This document shows, in pieces, positions 45,898-54,012 of a DNA stretch of 64,000 nt. Source of the DNA: Ignavibacteriales bacterium (lineage in GTDB: Bacteria; Bacteroidota; Ignavibacteria; Ignavibacteriales; Melioribacteraceae). The notes beneath the pieces are model-generated. The model was not told the origin of the DNA, made no database searches, and was given only the letters and a program-made list of their open reading frames with translations. Within the stretch, counting starts at the first letter, position 1. Each line of letters begins with the position of its first letter. The stretch covers positions 162,200-226,199 of the forward strand of contig JAPLFG010000005.1 in NCBI GenBank assembly GCA_026390795.1, written 5' to 3'. Made by a program: the position numbers and the translations under genes.

Positions 45898-46864
45898 GGT
45901 TATTATCATAAGTATTACATTGCTGGGAATGTGGGGATGTGGTCGGGAAAAAATTACAGAGCCAATCGATGAATCAATCCCGGCTGAAACCCCGAGCGAT
46001 CTGAATGTCTATGCCGCATTTGACGGACAAATCGGTTTAGAATGGACGAATAATAATGAACCAAACGTAAAAGGATATTTTATTTATAGAAGTATAAATC
46101 AACCCAGCCACTTTATGCAAAGAGCATTTACGTCTAATAATTATTTCATGGATGATTCGCTTTTTTACGATTCCACTTACTATTACAAAGTAAGCGCTGT
46201 AAATAATCTTGGAATTGAAAGCCCGTTGACTCAGCCCGTTTCCGGAATACCGAAAAATTTTTATGCGCCACTTACCCCATCTTACTTAAACATAAACGCA
46301 CGAAATTGGACTAACTCGGTAGGCATTAATTTATATTGGACCCCGCCGCTTGATCACGACATTAAAGGTTATGAGATTTATAGAAGCGAGACACCGGGAT
46401 TTGCAGCAGATTCTATTCACTTTCTGAATTTCACTTCTGATCTTTTCTATTTTGATTCGAAACAGATGAAACTTTTAACTGCTTATTATTACAAGATTAT
46501 TGCCGTTGATAAAGGTAACTTGAAAAGTCCGGTTACGCCCGAAGTCTCAGATATTATTTTAGATTCACCACAATTAGTTTATCCCGCCTATAATGCCATC
46601 ATAACTTCGTTAAGCGAATTCCATATAAAGACAGTCTCAAAAGCGGCAAGATATAAACTTGTTATTCAAGCAAACGAAATTTATGGGACTGTCGGAGAAA
46701 TAAACTTTTCTACTGATAAAACCAATGAACAAATAATAATTAACGTTACCAATTTGCAATTAGAACCATACAGGACTTACAAATGGCGTGTTTACACATA
46801 CACGACGAGCGATATTGATCCAAACAGCTACAGTCCATTTTTCACTTTTACATATAATCCTTGA
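45881..46864 (+). CDS. lipoprotein with fibronectin type III repeats
   Basis: A lipoprotein of about 328 residues when begun at the ATG at 45881: a hydrophobic leader ends in the lipobox GMWGC. An earlier in-frame start lies within the MBL gene and gives no signal peptide, so it is rejected. Two fibronectin III-like domains are evident, each with W near the start and YYYKV/YYYKI near the end (for example IGLEWTNNNEPNVKGYFIYRS and INLYWTPPLDHDIKGYEIYRS), followed by a third beta-rich segment near the C-terminus. These repeats bind partners or glycans at the surface. It precedes an outer-membrane barrel by 14 bases and is likely cotranscribed. Confidence 0.75.
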   Translation: MRLRYKVIIISITLLGMWGCGREKITEPIDESIPAETPSDLNVYAAFDGQIGLEWTNNNEPNVKGYFIYRSINQPSHFMQRAFTSNNYFMDDSLFYDSTYYYKVSAVNNLGIESPLTQPVSGIPKNFYAPLTPSYLNINARNWTNSVGINLYWTPPLDHDIKGYEIYRSETPGFAADSIHFLNFTSDLFYFDSKQMKLLTAYYYKIIAVDKGNLKSPVTPEVSDIILDSPQLVYPAYNAIITSLSEFHIKTVSKAARYKLVIQANEIYGTVGEINFSTDKTNEQIIINVTNLQLEPYRTYKWRVYTYTTSDIDPNSYSPFFTFTYNP

Positions 46865-46878
46865 ACTGAGAATCTTAT

Positions 46879-48786
46879 TTGAAAAAAACCGTTCAAATAT
46901 TTCTTCTGATTTTATTTTTAACGAGTAATATTTCAGCTCAATTAGGCAGAGACAGTCTTAATTTTTCCACACAAAGTTTTAACGATCGTCAGTTGTTGAA
47001 TAATTTCGACAAGCAGCTAAATACATATAATCTGAATACATTTTTAAAATACTTTCTCAATACGGATAAAATATTTTTCGGAATTAAAGAAAATTTCAAT
47101 TCTACCGTGACAAGTTCATCAACTGTAAATGTAAAAGATGAACAATTTCTTTGGGCTCTTGGTCAATATGGTATTACAGATTATCTAAAATTTGGTCTTC
47201 TGTTCAATAATAATTTTTATGCCGACGACAGGCAGATTGCAATTAACAAAGCTTCTCTCTTTACTACTTCTTTATTCACAAAATTCATTCCCATAAAAAA
47301 TATTGAGATAACCCCGTTCGGAGGATTTACACAAAACAACCAAATCGGTGTGAAAGATAATGGTTATAATTACGGTGCCGAAGCCAGTTTAGATAAAATT
47401 AATTTTGGCGATTTCGATTTATCTTCTCTAATGAAATTCCAGAATGAAGATATCTCACCGCGAAAAAATACTCTCCGTTTAATGAACTTTGATATCAGCA
47501 GTATATTTGAAGAAAATTTTAACAATACAATTTCAGCTTATTTTTCGGAACAACGAAAGGATTTTTATTTTATTGCTGATCCTTTAACCGCAGCCGAATT
47601 TAATATTACCAACAACATTCAAAGCAGAAATGAATCGAATTATTTTCTTCAGGAGAGGCTTAAATTTGCCCAGCCCAACTCGCCGCTTTCATTAGACATG
47701 CAGGGACGTGTAGCATGGAGGGATATCAATAGGGATACACGATATATATCTCTCTCCAACATTGCCAATACAAATTATGACACTCGTATAGAAGAATTCA
47801 GAATGGACTTTTCTTCTGCAGCAGATTATCTCTCCAAGGATTTCAATTTATCCTTCCGGTTTTCATATTCCGAAAAAAACGAGAAGCATCTGCCAAACCG
47901 CTCCGAAGCAATCAACAATATTATTTTTACAGAACGTGAAAACCTGGAAGAACAAAAGAATAACACATCTCAACTTGCGAACATTTCGATATTGAGCAAG
48001 TTCAACCTCTCTGGGAGCGACCGTATAACTTTCAGCATCTTCCACCGCAAATTAAAATACGATACGCCAAGTGATGAGAATTTTGATGACCGAGACGAAT
48101 TACTTTCTATCGGAAGGGTTATGTATGAAAAAGAATTCAATCCATTCTTCAAGATATTTATCAACTTGGAGGGAAGCTTAAATAAGATTGTCTACATTTT
48201 TGCGGAACGAAGTTCAAACAATAATATGCAAAGAATACTAAAATTTTCTTCAGGCGGAATGTTTAGTACCGGAAATTTCACTTCGTCAAACTCGGCGGAA
48301 GTTTCTGCCAACTACACAGTATTTGATTACGAAGAATTGAATCCAAACTTTAGGAGCTATTCATTCAGACAATTTGTTTTTCGCGATTCTTCAAATTACA
48401 AATTAAGCGGCACTGTGCGTTTGTTCATTTCCGCTTACACCAAGTTATCAGAGCAGGGAGATTTTAAGTGGACGGATTTTTCCAATAAACCTCTCCGGTA
48501 TATAAATGAGCAATATGCTGAACCAAAAATATTTTACGAATTTCATTCGTTTAGTTTTGGCATAGGCGTTCGTTACTTCTCGCTTTCTACATTTAATATA
48601 AGTAACGGTATCGATAAGATACTGGCTTCCGATTATTCGAGCATCGGTCCAATCACCGAGATAAGTTATACCGTGGACGAAAGAATAAATATGAAATTTT
48701 ATGGTTGGTATGAGTTTATCAAATCCGAAGATAATGTAAAAAGAGAGATGGCAAATTTTAGTTTAAAAGCTAGTTATAGATTTTGA
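46879..48786 (+). CDS. outer-membrane beta-barrel protein
   Basis: A 635-residue protein with a signal peptide (ending in N-I-S-A-Q) and a long alternating pattern of beta strands ending in S-Y-R-F, an outer-membrane insertion signal. It has many aromatic and Asn-rich turns and no plug-like or TonB motif that I can see. The start is TTG at 46879. Its neighbour upstream is the fibronectin-type lipoprotein; a barrel plus surface lipoprotein pair could act together in adhesion, uptake or secretion. No family is recognised. Confidence 0.7.
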   Translation: MKKTVQIFLLILFLTSNISAQLGRDSLNFSTQSFNDRQLLNNFDKQLNTYNLNTFLKYFLNTDKIFFGIKENFNSTVTSSSTVNVKDEQFLWALGQYGITDYLKFGLLFNNNFYADDRQIAINKASLFTTSLFTKFIPIKNIEITPFGGFTQNNQIGVKDNGYNYGAEASLDKINFGDFDLSSLMKFQNEDISPRKNTLRLMNFDISSIFEENFNNTISAYFSEQRKDFYFIADPLTAAEFNITNNIQSRNESNYFLQERLKFAQPNSPLSLDMQGRVAWRDINRDTRYISLSNIANTNYDTRIEEFRMDFSSAADYLSKDFNLSFRFSYSEKNEKHLPNRSEAINNIIFTERENLEEQKNNTSQLANISILSKFNLSGSDRITFSIFHRKLKYDTPSDENFDDRDELLSIGRVMYEKEFNPFFKIFINLEGSLNKIVYIFAERSSNNNMQRILKFSSGGMFSTGNFTSSNSAEVSANYTVFDYEELNPNFRSYSFRQFVFRDSSNYKLSGTVRLFISAYTKLSEQGDFKWTDFSNKPLRYINEQYAEPKIFYEFHSFSFGIGVRYFSLSTFNISNGIDKILASDYSSIGPITEISYTVDERINMKFYGWYEFIKSEDNVKREMANFSLKASYRF

Positions 48787-48876
48787 GAAATATCACGGAG
48801 CCACTAATTACTCTTGCACGAATGCCGAAGTAGTTATATTTTTCGGCTCACTTGAATGATTAATAACGGAGAAAAC

Positions 48877-49287
48877 TTGCCGGATAATGTTTACGTAAAA
48901 GAAGTTCCAAGCGATCCGGATCTTTTACCGCAGCTTGAAGAATTCATAATGGGGTTAGCAGTAAGATCGCATCTTAGCGATGATAAATTAAATAGTCTGG
49001 CTCTTTCCTTCGCAGAAGCTGCTTCCAACAGTATCGTTCATGGGAATAAACTAGATAAAAACAAAAAAGTTAAAATTACCGTCCTCGTAAATGATAAAAG
49101 TATGATAGTCACTATAAAAGATGAGGGAAAAGGTTTCAATATTAAAACAGTTCCCGATCCAACTCTTCCGGAGAATATTTTGAAAGACAGCGGCAGAGGA
49201 ATTCATATAATGCGCTCATTTCTTGACAATCTCCGTTACAACTTTACACCTACAGGCACCGAAACCATCTTAGAAATTAGTTTATAA
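48877..49287 (+). CDS. RsbW-like serine kinase / anti-sigma ATPase
   Basis: A protein of about 136 residues from the HATPase_c_2 family. The N box is ALSFAEAASNSIVHGN (Glu and Asn that hold Mg-ATP), the G1 box is IKDEGKGFN and the G2-like box SGRGIHIMRSF. Such proteins bind sigma factors or phosphorylate STAS-domain antagonists. The start is probably TTG 48877, because GGAG lies 5 bases ahead; the ATG at 48856 has no ribosome site. No RsbV or sigma gene is beside it, so its partner is elsewhere. Confidence 0.82.
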   Translation: MPDNVYVKEVPSDPDLLPQLEEFIMGLAVRSHLSDDKLNSLALSFAEAASNSIVHGNKLDKNKKVKITVLVNDKSMIVTIKDEGKGFNIKTVPDPTLPENILKDSGRGIHIMRSFLDNLRYNFTPTGTETILEISL

Positions 49288-49307
49288 TAGAACTTCCTCA
49301 AATATAG

Positions 49308-49350
49308 ATCTTGTCATGTCGAACGAAGTGAGACATCTTTTCTTCTAAGA
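49308..49350. repeat. possible dispersed intergenic repeat
   Basis: GATCTTGTCATGTCGAACGAAGTGAGACATCTTTTC contains ATGTC...GACAT arms about a CGAACGAAG core. It resembles a short intergenic repeat common in Bacteroidota genomes (GTCATTTCGACCGAAGGGAG-type elements). I see only this copy here. It lies between the RsbW-like and mdh genes. Confidence 0.45.
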
Positions 49351-49515
49351 TTTCTTTCTCTCTTACTGTAATGTTTGAATGATATCCCAAAATTATCCTA
49401 ATGATCATGTTAACAATTCCCTCATAAGAATTAAGTACAATTTGATTTATGAAATATGCGTTCAATCCCATATATTTTGTGTGAGAAACTTTTAATTAAT
49501 TTAATTGGAGGAATA

Positions 49516-50481
49516 ATGGCTAGAAAAAAAATCGCTTTAATCGGCGGCGGACAGATCGGTGGTGTTCTTGTTCAGCTTATTGCACAGAAACGACTTGGCG
49601 ATGTTGTATTATATGATATAGTAGAAGATTTACCTCAAGGCAAAACTCTTGATATCGCTGAAGCCTCACGTGTTGATATGTTTGACGTTAATATCAAAGG
49701 CACTAATTCTTATGAAGATATTAAGGACGCTGATTTAGTAATCATAACGGCTGGATTACCGCGTAAACCCGGTATGAGCCGCGACGATCTGCTTGTCACA
49801 AACGCGAAGATCATGCAGACGGTTGCGGAGAATGTAAAAAAATACGCTCCTAATTCAATTGTGATTGTTATTTCAAATCCACTTGACGCAATGGTAACAC
49901 TGTTCCAGAAAATTACCGGATTCCCTACAGAAAGAGTTATCGGTCAAGCCGGCGTACTTGATTCAAGCCGCTTCGCTACATTCATTGCTTGGGAACTTGG
50001 TGTTTCCGTAAAAGATGTTAACGCTTTAGTTCTTGGCGGACATGGCGATACAATGGTTCCAATCGTTCGATATTCAAACGTAAACGGAATTCCGGTTATG
50101 GAGTTGCTCGAAAGAAAATACAACGATAAAGCCAGAGCAAAAGAAGTTATGGATGCGATGGTGAACAGAACCAAAATGGCAGGCGGAGAAGTTGTAAAAT
50201 TATTGAAAACCGGTTCGGCATTTTATTCACCGGCCGCATCTGCAATCGCCATGGCAGAATCAATTTTGTTTGACGAAAATAGAATTCTCCCTACTTGTGC
50301 ATTCTTAAACGGGGAATTTGGAATTAAAGGTTACTACGTTGGTGTTCCGGCTGCGCTTGGAGAGAAAGGTGTTACACGCGTAATTGAATTTGCTCTTGAT
50401 GCAGAAGAAAAAGCCGCTCTGGATAATTCTGTTACGGCAGTAAAAGGTTTGGTTGAAGATATGTCGAGACTTGGATTTTAA
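49516..50481 (+). CDS. mdh: malate dehydrogenase
   Basis: A 321-residue NAD-dependent enzyme of the LDH-like MDH type. The Rossmann loop is [10 protein letters not shown] near the N-terminus; [14 protein letters not shown] carries substrate-binding arginines, and [10 protein letters not shown] the catalytic histidine with its glycine-rich context. It interconverts malate and oxaloacetate in the TCA cycle. GGAGG lies 4 bases before the ATG at 49516, so an upstream start at 49456 is not needed. A strong terminator shared with rpmA follows. Confidence 0.95.
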   Translation: MARKKIALIGGGQIGGVLVQLIAQKRLGDVVLYDIVEDLPQGKTLDIAEASRVDMFDVNIKGTNSYEDIKDADLVIITAGLPRKPGMSRDDLLVTNAKIMQTVAENVKKYAPNSIVIVISNPLDAMVTLFQKITGFPTERVIGQAGVLDSSRFATFIAWELGVSVKDVNALVLGGHGDTMVPIVRYSNVNGIPVMELLERKYNDKARAKEVMDAMVNRTKMAGGEVVKLLKTGSAFYSPAASAIAMAESILFDENRILPTCAFLNGEFGIKGYYVGVPAALGEKGVTRVIEFALDAEEKAALDNSVTAVKGLVEDMSRLGF

Positions 50482-50505
50482 TTTTGAGTATAATTTGTAT
50501 AAACA

Positions 50506-50531
50506 AAAAATCCCGCCTTGGCGGGATTTTT
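50506..50531. terminator. bidirectional terminator between mdh and rpmA
   Basis: AAAAATCCCGCC, TT, GGCGGGATTTTT: a 12-bp perfect stem with A/T flanks that give a U-tract on either strand. It lies 24 bases after mdh and 22 bases after rpmA, which converge. Confidence 0.95.
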
Positions 50532-50553
50532 CTTTTTAAAGCTGAAAAATTAT

Positions 50554-50823
50554 TTATGCAGCAGCTTCCGTAGCTTCGTAAACGCTGATGAATTTTCTGT
50601 CATTCTTTTTCTTCTCAAATTTTACAACTCCGTTAATAGTTGAAAACAAAGAATGATCTCCGGCTTTCATAACATTTTTACCGGGATGAAAATTTGTTCC
50701 TTTTTGACGGACAAGTATTGAACCCGCAGTAACTTTCTCGCCGCCGAAAGCTTTAACTCCGAGATATTGCGGATTACTATCGCGACCGTTTCTGGATGAA
50801 CCTTGACCTTTTTTATGTGCCAT
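50554..50823 (-). CDS. rpmA: ribosomal protein L27
   Basis: An 89-residue large-subunit protein. [17 protein letters not shown] is the typical start of L27, whose tail reaches the peptidyl transferase centre, followed by [20 protein letters not shown] and [19 protein letters not shown]. It has no Bacillus-type leader needing cleavage. GGAGG lies before the ATG. It is cotranscribed downstream of rplU (17-base gap). Confidence 0.97.
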   Translation of the reverse strand: MAHKKGQGSSRNGRDSNPQYLGVKAFGGEKVTAGSILVRQKGTNFHPGKNVMKAGDHSLFSTINGVVKFEKKKNDRKFISVYEATEAAA

Positions 50824-50840
50824 TATTAAATCCTCCGTTA

Positions 50841-51149
50841 CTAAGAAATCTTAGTAACTTCAATTCTTGTTAATAATTGTCTGTGTCCGTTCTTACGTTT
50901 ATAAGAAATTCTTCTTTTCTTTTTGAACACAATTACTTTTTCATCTTTAAGATGCTCTAAAACTTTAGCTTGAACTGTAGCGCCTTTAATTGTTGGTGTT
51001 CCAATTTTTGTAGCTTTATCATCGCCTAAAACTAGTACAGAATCAAACGTGATTTCAGCATTCGGCTCAGCTTTTAAGCGCGGAACATAATACTTATTAT
51101 TTTCCAGCACCTTAAATTGTTGTCCAGCGATATCAACCACTGCAAACAT
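50841..51149 (-). CDS. rplU: ribosomal protein L21
   Basis: A 102-residue large-subunit protein. [24 protein letters not shown] and [25 protein letters not shown] are conserved L21 segments. GGAGG (51154-51158) is 4 bases from the ATG at 51149 and only one base from the ATG at 51152, so the inner start is favoured. It is first of the L21-L27 operon and preceded by a consensus-like promoter. Confidence 0.97.
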   Translation of the reverse strand: MFAVVDIAGQQFKVLENNKYYVPRLKAEPNAEITFDSVLVLGDDKATKIGTPTIKGATVQAKVLEHLKDEKVIVFKKKRRISYKRKNGHRQLLTRIEVTKIS

Positions 51150-51181
51150 CATTCCTCCAAATACTCGATTTTTGAGCCGTA

Positions 51182-51211
51182 AATATAATAGAAAGCCCCT
51201 ATCCTTGTCAA
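51182..51211 (-). promoter_or_regulatory. promoter of rplU-rpmA
   Basis: On the minus strand TTGACA (51206-51211) and TATATT (51182-51187) are 18 bases apart. A leader of about 27 bases would follow before the ribosome site. Both boxes are identical to those ahead of the nine-heme cytochrome gene. Confidence 0.65.
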
Positions 51212-51290
51212 TAAAATGATCAATTAAAATTCATTCATAAATTTTGATCGGAAAGGTTCGATTAAAGCCTATTTATGCAAAAAATCAATT

Positions 51291-52322
51291 CTATTTCTTC
51301 AAGAGGAATGAAAATTCACTTCCCTTATTCAATTCACTTGTTACTTTTATTTTTGATCCGTGCGCTTCAACAAGATGTTTGACAATTGCCAATCCCAATC
51401 CAGTCCCGCCAATTTCACGCGACCGGTCTTTATCAACACGGTAAAATCTTTCAAAAATTCTAGCAAGATCTTTTTCAGAAATTCCAATTCCGGTATCACG
51501 CACATAAATCTTACCGTAATTCCTCTCATCTATTACACCAATTTCTACAAAACCTGCGTTTGTATATTTAATAGCGTTCATTGTCAGATTCGTAATAACT
51601 TGTTTAAGCCGCTGCCTGTCCCCAAAAAGTTGGAGTAATTGATTTGAAGAGACAAAATTCAGCTCAATATTTTTCTTGTCAGCGTAAGGTTTCATTTCAT
51701 TAATGATCTGTTCTAAAAAATCGTGTATGTTAAAATATCTGAAACTCATCGGCATCTGTCCGGATTCTATCATCGAGATATCAATTAGATCATTTAAAAG
51801 ATTATTCAGGTTGAGTGTATGGTTATTCGCTTTTTGCAAAAAAGTTCTGTTCACTTTTTCATCATCTAGAGCACCGTCAAGAAGAGTTTCGATATAGCCT
51901 TGTATTGCAAAAATCGGTGTACGTAGTTCGTGCGATACATTACCAAGAAATTCAGTCCGGAATTGTTCAAGTTTTTTAAGATGAGCAATATCACTTTTTG
52001 TTTTCATGAACATTGATTTGATCTCTTCTTCAAGTTCATTTAAATCATTTCCCATTTTTATCTCATCGGCAGACTGAAAAGAATTCGTCCTTATTCGATT
52101 AATCACTCCTTTCATTATATCTATATCAGATCTTCTTCTTCTGCCAAAGAGATACAGGGCAGCAAGATCAATTAAGAGAATCAGAATTAGAGCCGTCACC
52201 AACTGGGATGAGTTGAAATTAAAGATGAAAGATTCGGCTATTAATAGAATTGCGGTTATAGAAATTATTATTGGAATGAATACTCGTGCGTAAACCAAAT
52301 TTCGTTTAAAATCATTCATCAT
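51291..52322 (-). CDS. PhoR-like sensor histidine kinase
   Basis: A sensor kinase of about 343 residues. Two transmembrane helices lie near residues 13-33 and 43-60 with a short loop between, so the sensor domain is small. FLGNVSHELRTPIFAIQGYIETLLDG holds the phosphorylated histidine; NLTMNAIKYTN is the N box, DTGIGISEKDLARIFERFYR the G1/F boxes and GGTGLGLAIVKHL the G2 box. It phosphorylates the response regulator encoded directly upstream and overlapping it by about 11 bases. An upstream start at 52343 is possible but lies inside that gene. The signal is unknown. Confidence 0.92.
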   Translation of the reverse strand: MMNDFKRNLVYARVFIPIIISITAILLIAESFIFNFNSSQLVTALILILLIDLAALYLFGRRRRSDIDIMKGVINRIRTNSFQSADEIKMGNDLNELEEEIKSMFMKTKSDIAHLKKLEQFRTEFLGNVSHELRTPIFAIQGYIETLLDGALDDEKVNRTFLQKANNHTLNLNNLLNDLIDISMIESGQMPMSFRYFNIHDFLEQIINEMKPYADKKNIELNFVSSNQLLQLFGDRQRLKQVITNLTMNAIKYTNAGFVEIGVIDERNYGKIYVRDTGIGISEKDLARIFERFYRVDKDRSREIGGTGLGLAIVKHLVEAHGSKIKVTSELNKGSEFSFLLKK

Positions 52323-53004
52323 CTTTGAACCGGTAACCAACACCTTTGATAGTTTCTATTAGATCAGCGTGTGGACCAAGCTTTTCTCTAATTTTGCGAA
52401 CGTGAACATCAATAGTTCTTTCGACAACGAAAACTTCTTTACCCCAGATGTCATTCAATAATTTATCTCTAAGAAAAACTTTACCTGGATTTGAAGCTAA
52501 ATAAGTTAATATCTCAAATTCTTTTTTAGGAAGTATAATTTGCTTGCCGTCAAGCAGAACAGAATATTTTTCTTTATTAATAACCAAAGGACCGGTAACA
52601 ATCTCTTTGGGTTGACCTGATTCCATTTGAGTTGTTTCTTTATTGCGAAGATTTGAGTTTACCCGTGCAATAAGTTTTTTGGGAGAGATCGGTTTCTGAA
52701 TAAAATCATTTGCACCGATATTGAGTCCGTAAACTTCATCTGTTTCCGACCCTTTTGCGGTAAGAAAGATTATTGGAATGTGTTTGTATTCGTTCATTTT
52801 TCTTATCCGCTCACAAACTTCATAACCGTTCATCTTCGGCATCATTACATCAAGAATAACAAGATCCGGGTTCTGCGATATTTTTTCTAATGCCTCTTCT
52901 CCATTGTAAGCAGCTATTACTTTGAACCCATTTTGAAAAAGACTATACTGCAGAAATTCAACAATATCTTTTTCATCATCTACTAAAAGAATTTTTGCTT
53001 TCAT
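52312..53004 (-). CDS. PhoB/OmpR-family response regulator
   Basis: A 230-residue protein with a receiver domain (acidic DDE near residue 8, phosphorylated aspartate in LVILDVMMPKMNGYE near 53, TAKG, KPISPKKL) and a C-terminal winged-helix DNA-binding domain (KKEFEILTYLASNPGKVFLRDKLLNDIWG and TIDVHVRKIREKLG). It acts as a transcription regulator partnered by the kinase gene downstream. The arrangement and sequence resemble PhoB/PhoR, but phosphate control is not shown. It follows the Gfo/Idh gene by 6 bases in the same run. Confidence 0.95.
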   Translation of the reverse strand: MKAKILLVDDEKDIVEFLQYSLFQNGFKVIAAYNGEEALEKISQNPDLVILDVMMPKMNGYEVCERIRKMNEYKHIPIIFLTAKGSETDEVYGLNIGANDFIQKPISPKKLIARVNSNLRNKETTQMESGQPKEIVTGPLVINKEKYSVLLDGKQIILPKKEFEILTYLASNPGKVFLRDKLLNDIWGKEVFVVERTIDVHVRKIREKLGPHADLIETIKGVGYRFKDDE

Positions 53005-53010
53005 ATGTTT

Positions 53011-54012
53011 TTATAAGGTGACTTCTTTTTTCAACTTTGCTGATTTATACATCGCCTCCAATAACTTCATAAGAGTAACCGCGTCATCACCGGATGAGGT
53101 CACCGGATTATTTTCTCTCACCATACCGACAAAATGTTTTAACTCATTTTCATACGATTTCTTAAACAGATTTGTTGTATTAGCAGTATTAGCCAAAGTA
53201 TAATCAATTAGGTTCGTTCCAAGACGTTTGTAAGCACGCAAAGGATTAAGATGGGCAGTTCCCTCTGTACCGAAAGCGGCAAGATGAAATTTATCCCACT
53301 CGGAATGCAGTCCCCAGCTAACTTCAAAACTAATTATTTGATCATTATCAAACCGTACCATTCCAACCGCCGAGTCTTCTACATCCTTTGTATTGTGATT
53401 AAATTTTTGAACTGTAACACTTTTCATTTTTTTATCATTCATTATCCAACAAGCAAGATCAAGAATAAGAATACCAAGATCGATGATTACACCGCCGCCG
53501 GATTGGTTTTTATTCAAGAACCATTTTTGATCGCTGCTCTGTTTACGAAGCCACCCGCAGCGTATATAAAATATTTCTCCAAGTTCACCGCTGCTTACTA
53601 AGCTCTTCATAAGCATTGCATCAGGACGGTAGCGTAAGTTCATACCAATCATAACTTGTTTTTTATATTTCTTCGCCGCCTCGTTTATTTCCTTCGCTTC
53701 GGCTAGATTTAAGGCAATCGGTTTTTCAATCAGAACATGTTTTTTAGCTTTTAAACATTCGACTGCAATTTCCGAATGTGTATTTGTGGGAGTTGCAATA
53801 ATTACGGCATCTACATTCTCATTGACTAGTATCTCATTATAATCATGATATTGCTTTGTAATTCCGAATTTTTCGCCAACTGTTTTTAACCGATTTTTAT
53901 TAATATCAGCAATCGCACTAATCTCAACGTTGCCAAGCTTAGTCAAAACCGGTAAATGCACAAGTTGTGCAATTCCGCCAAGACCAATAACTGCAATTTT
54001 TGTTTTCTCCAT
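53011..54012 (-). CDS. Gfo/Idh/MocA-family oxidoreductase
   Basis: A 333-residue protein. The N-terminal Rossmann loop is IAVIGLGGIAQLVHLPVL, then VDAVIIATPTNTHSEIAVECLKAKKHVLIEKPIALNLAEAKEI carries the EKP motif with the family's lysine. The C-terminal alpha/beta domain follows (GGGVIIDLGILILDLACWIM). Members oxidise or reduce sugars and related compounds with NAD(P). The substrate is unknown. The gene overlaps the dxs stop by one base and is second last before the two-component pair. Confidence 0.88.
   Translation of the reverse strand: MEKTKIAVIGLGGIAQLVHLPVLTKLGNVEISAIADINKNRLKTVGEKFGITKQYHDYNEILVNENVDAVIIATPTNTHSEIAVECLKAKKHVLIEKPIALNLAEAKEINEAAKKYKKQVMIGMNLRYRPDAMLMKSLVSSGELGEIFYIRCGWLRKQSSDQKWFLNKNQSGGGVIIDLGILILDLACWIMNDKKMKSVTVQKFNHNTKDVEDSAVGMVRFDNDQIISFEVSWGLHSEWDKFHLAAFGTEGTAHLNPLRAYKRLGTNLIDYTLANTANTTNLFKKSYENELKHFVGMVRENNPVTSSGDDAVTLMKLLEAMYKSAKLKKEVTL

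Noticed and set aside
48787-48876. Hairpin GCCGAA...TTCGGC as a terminator after the barrel gene
   Set aside because: The stem is only six bases and no T run follows it.
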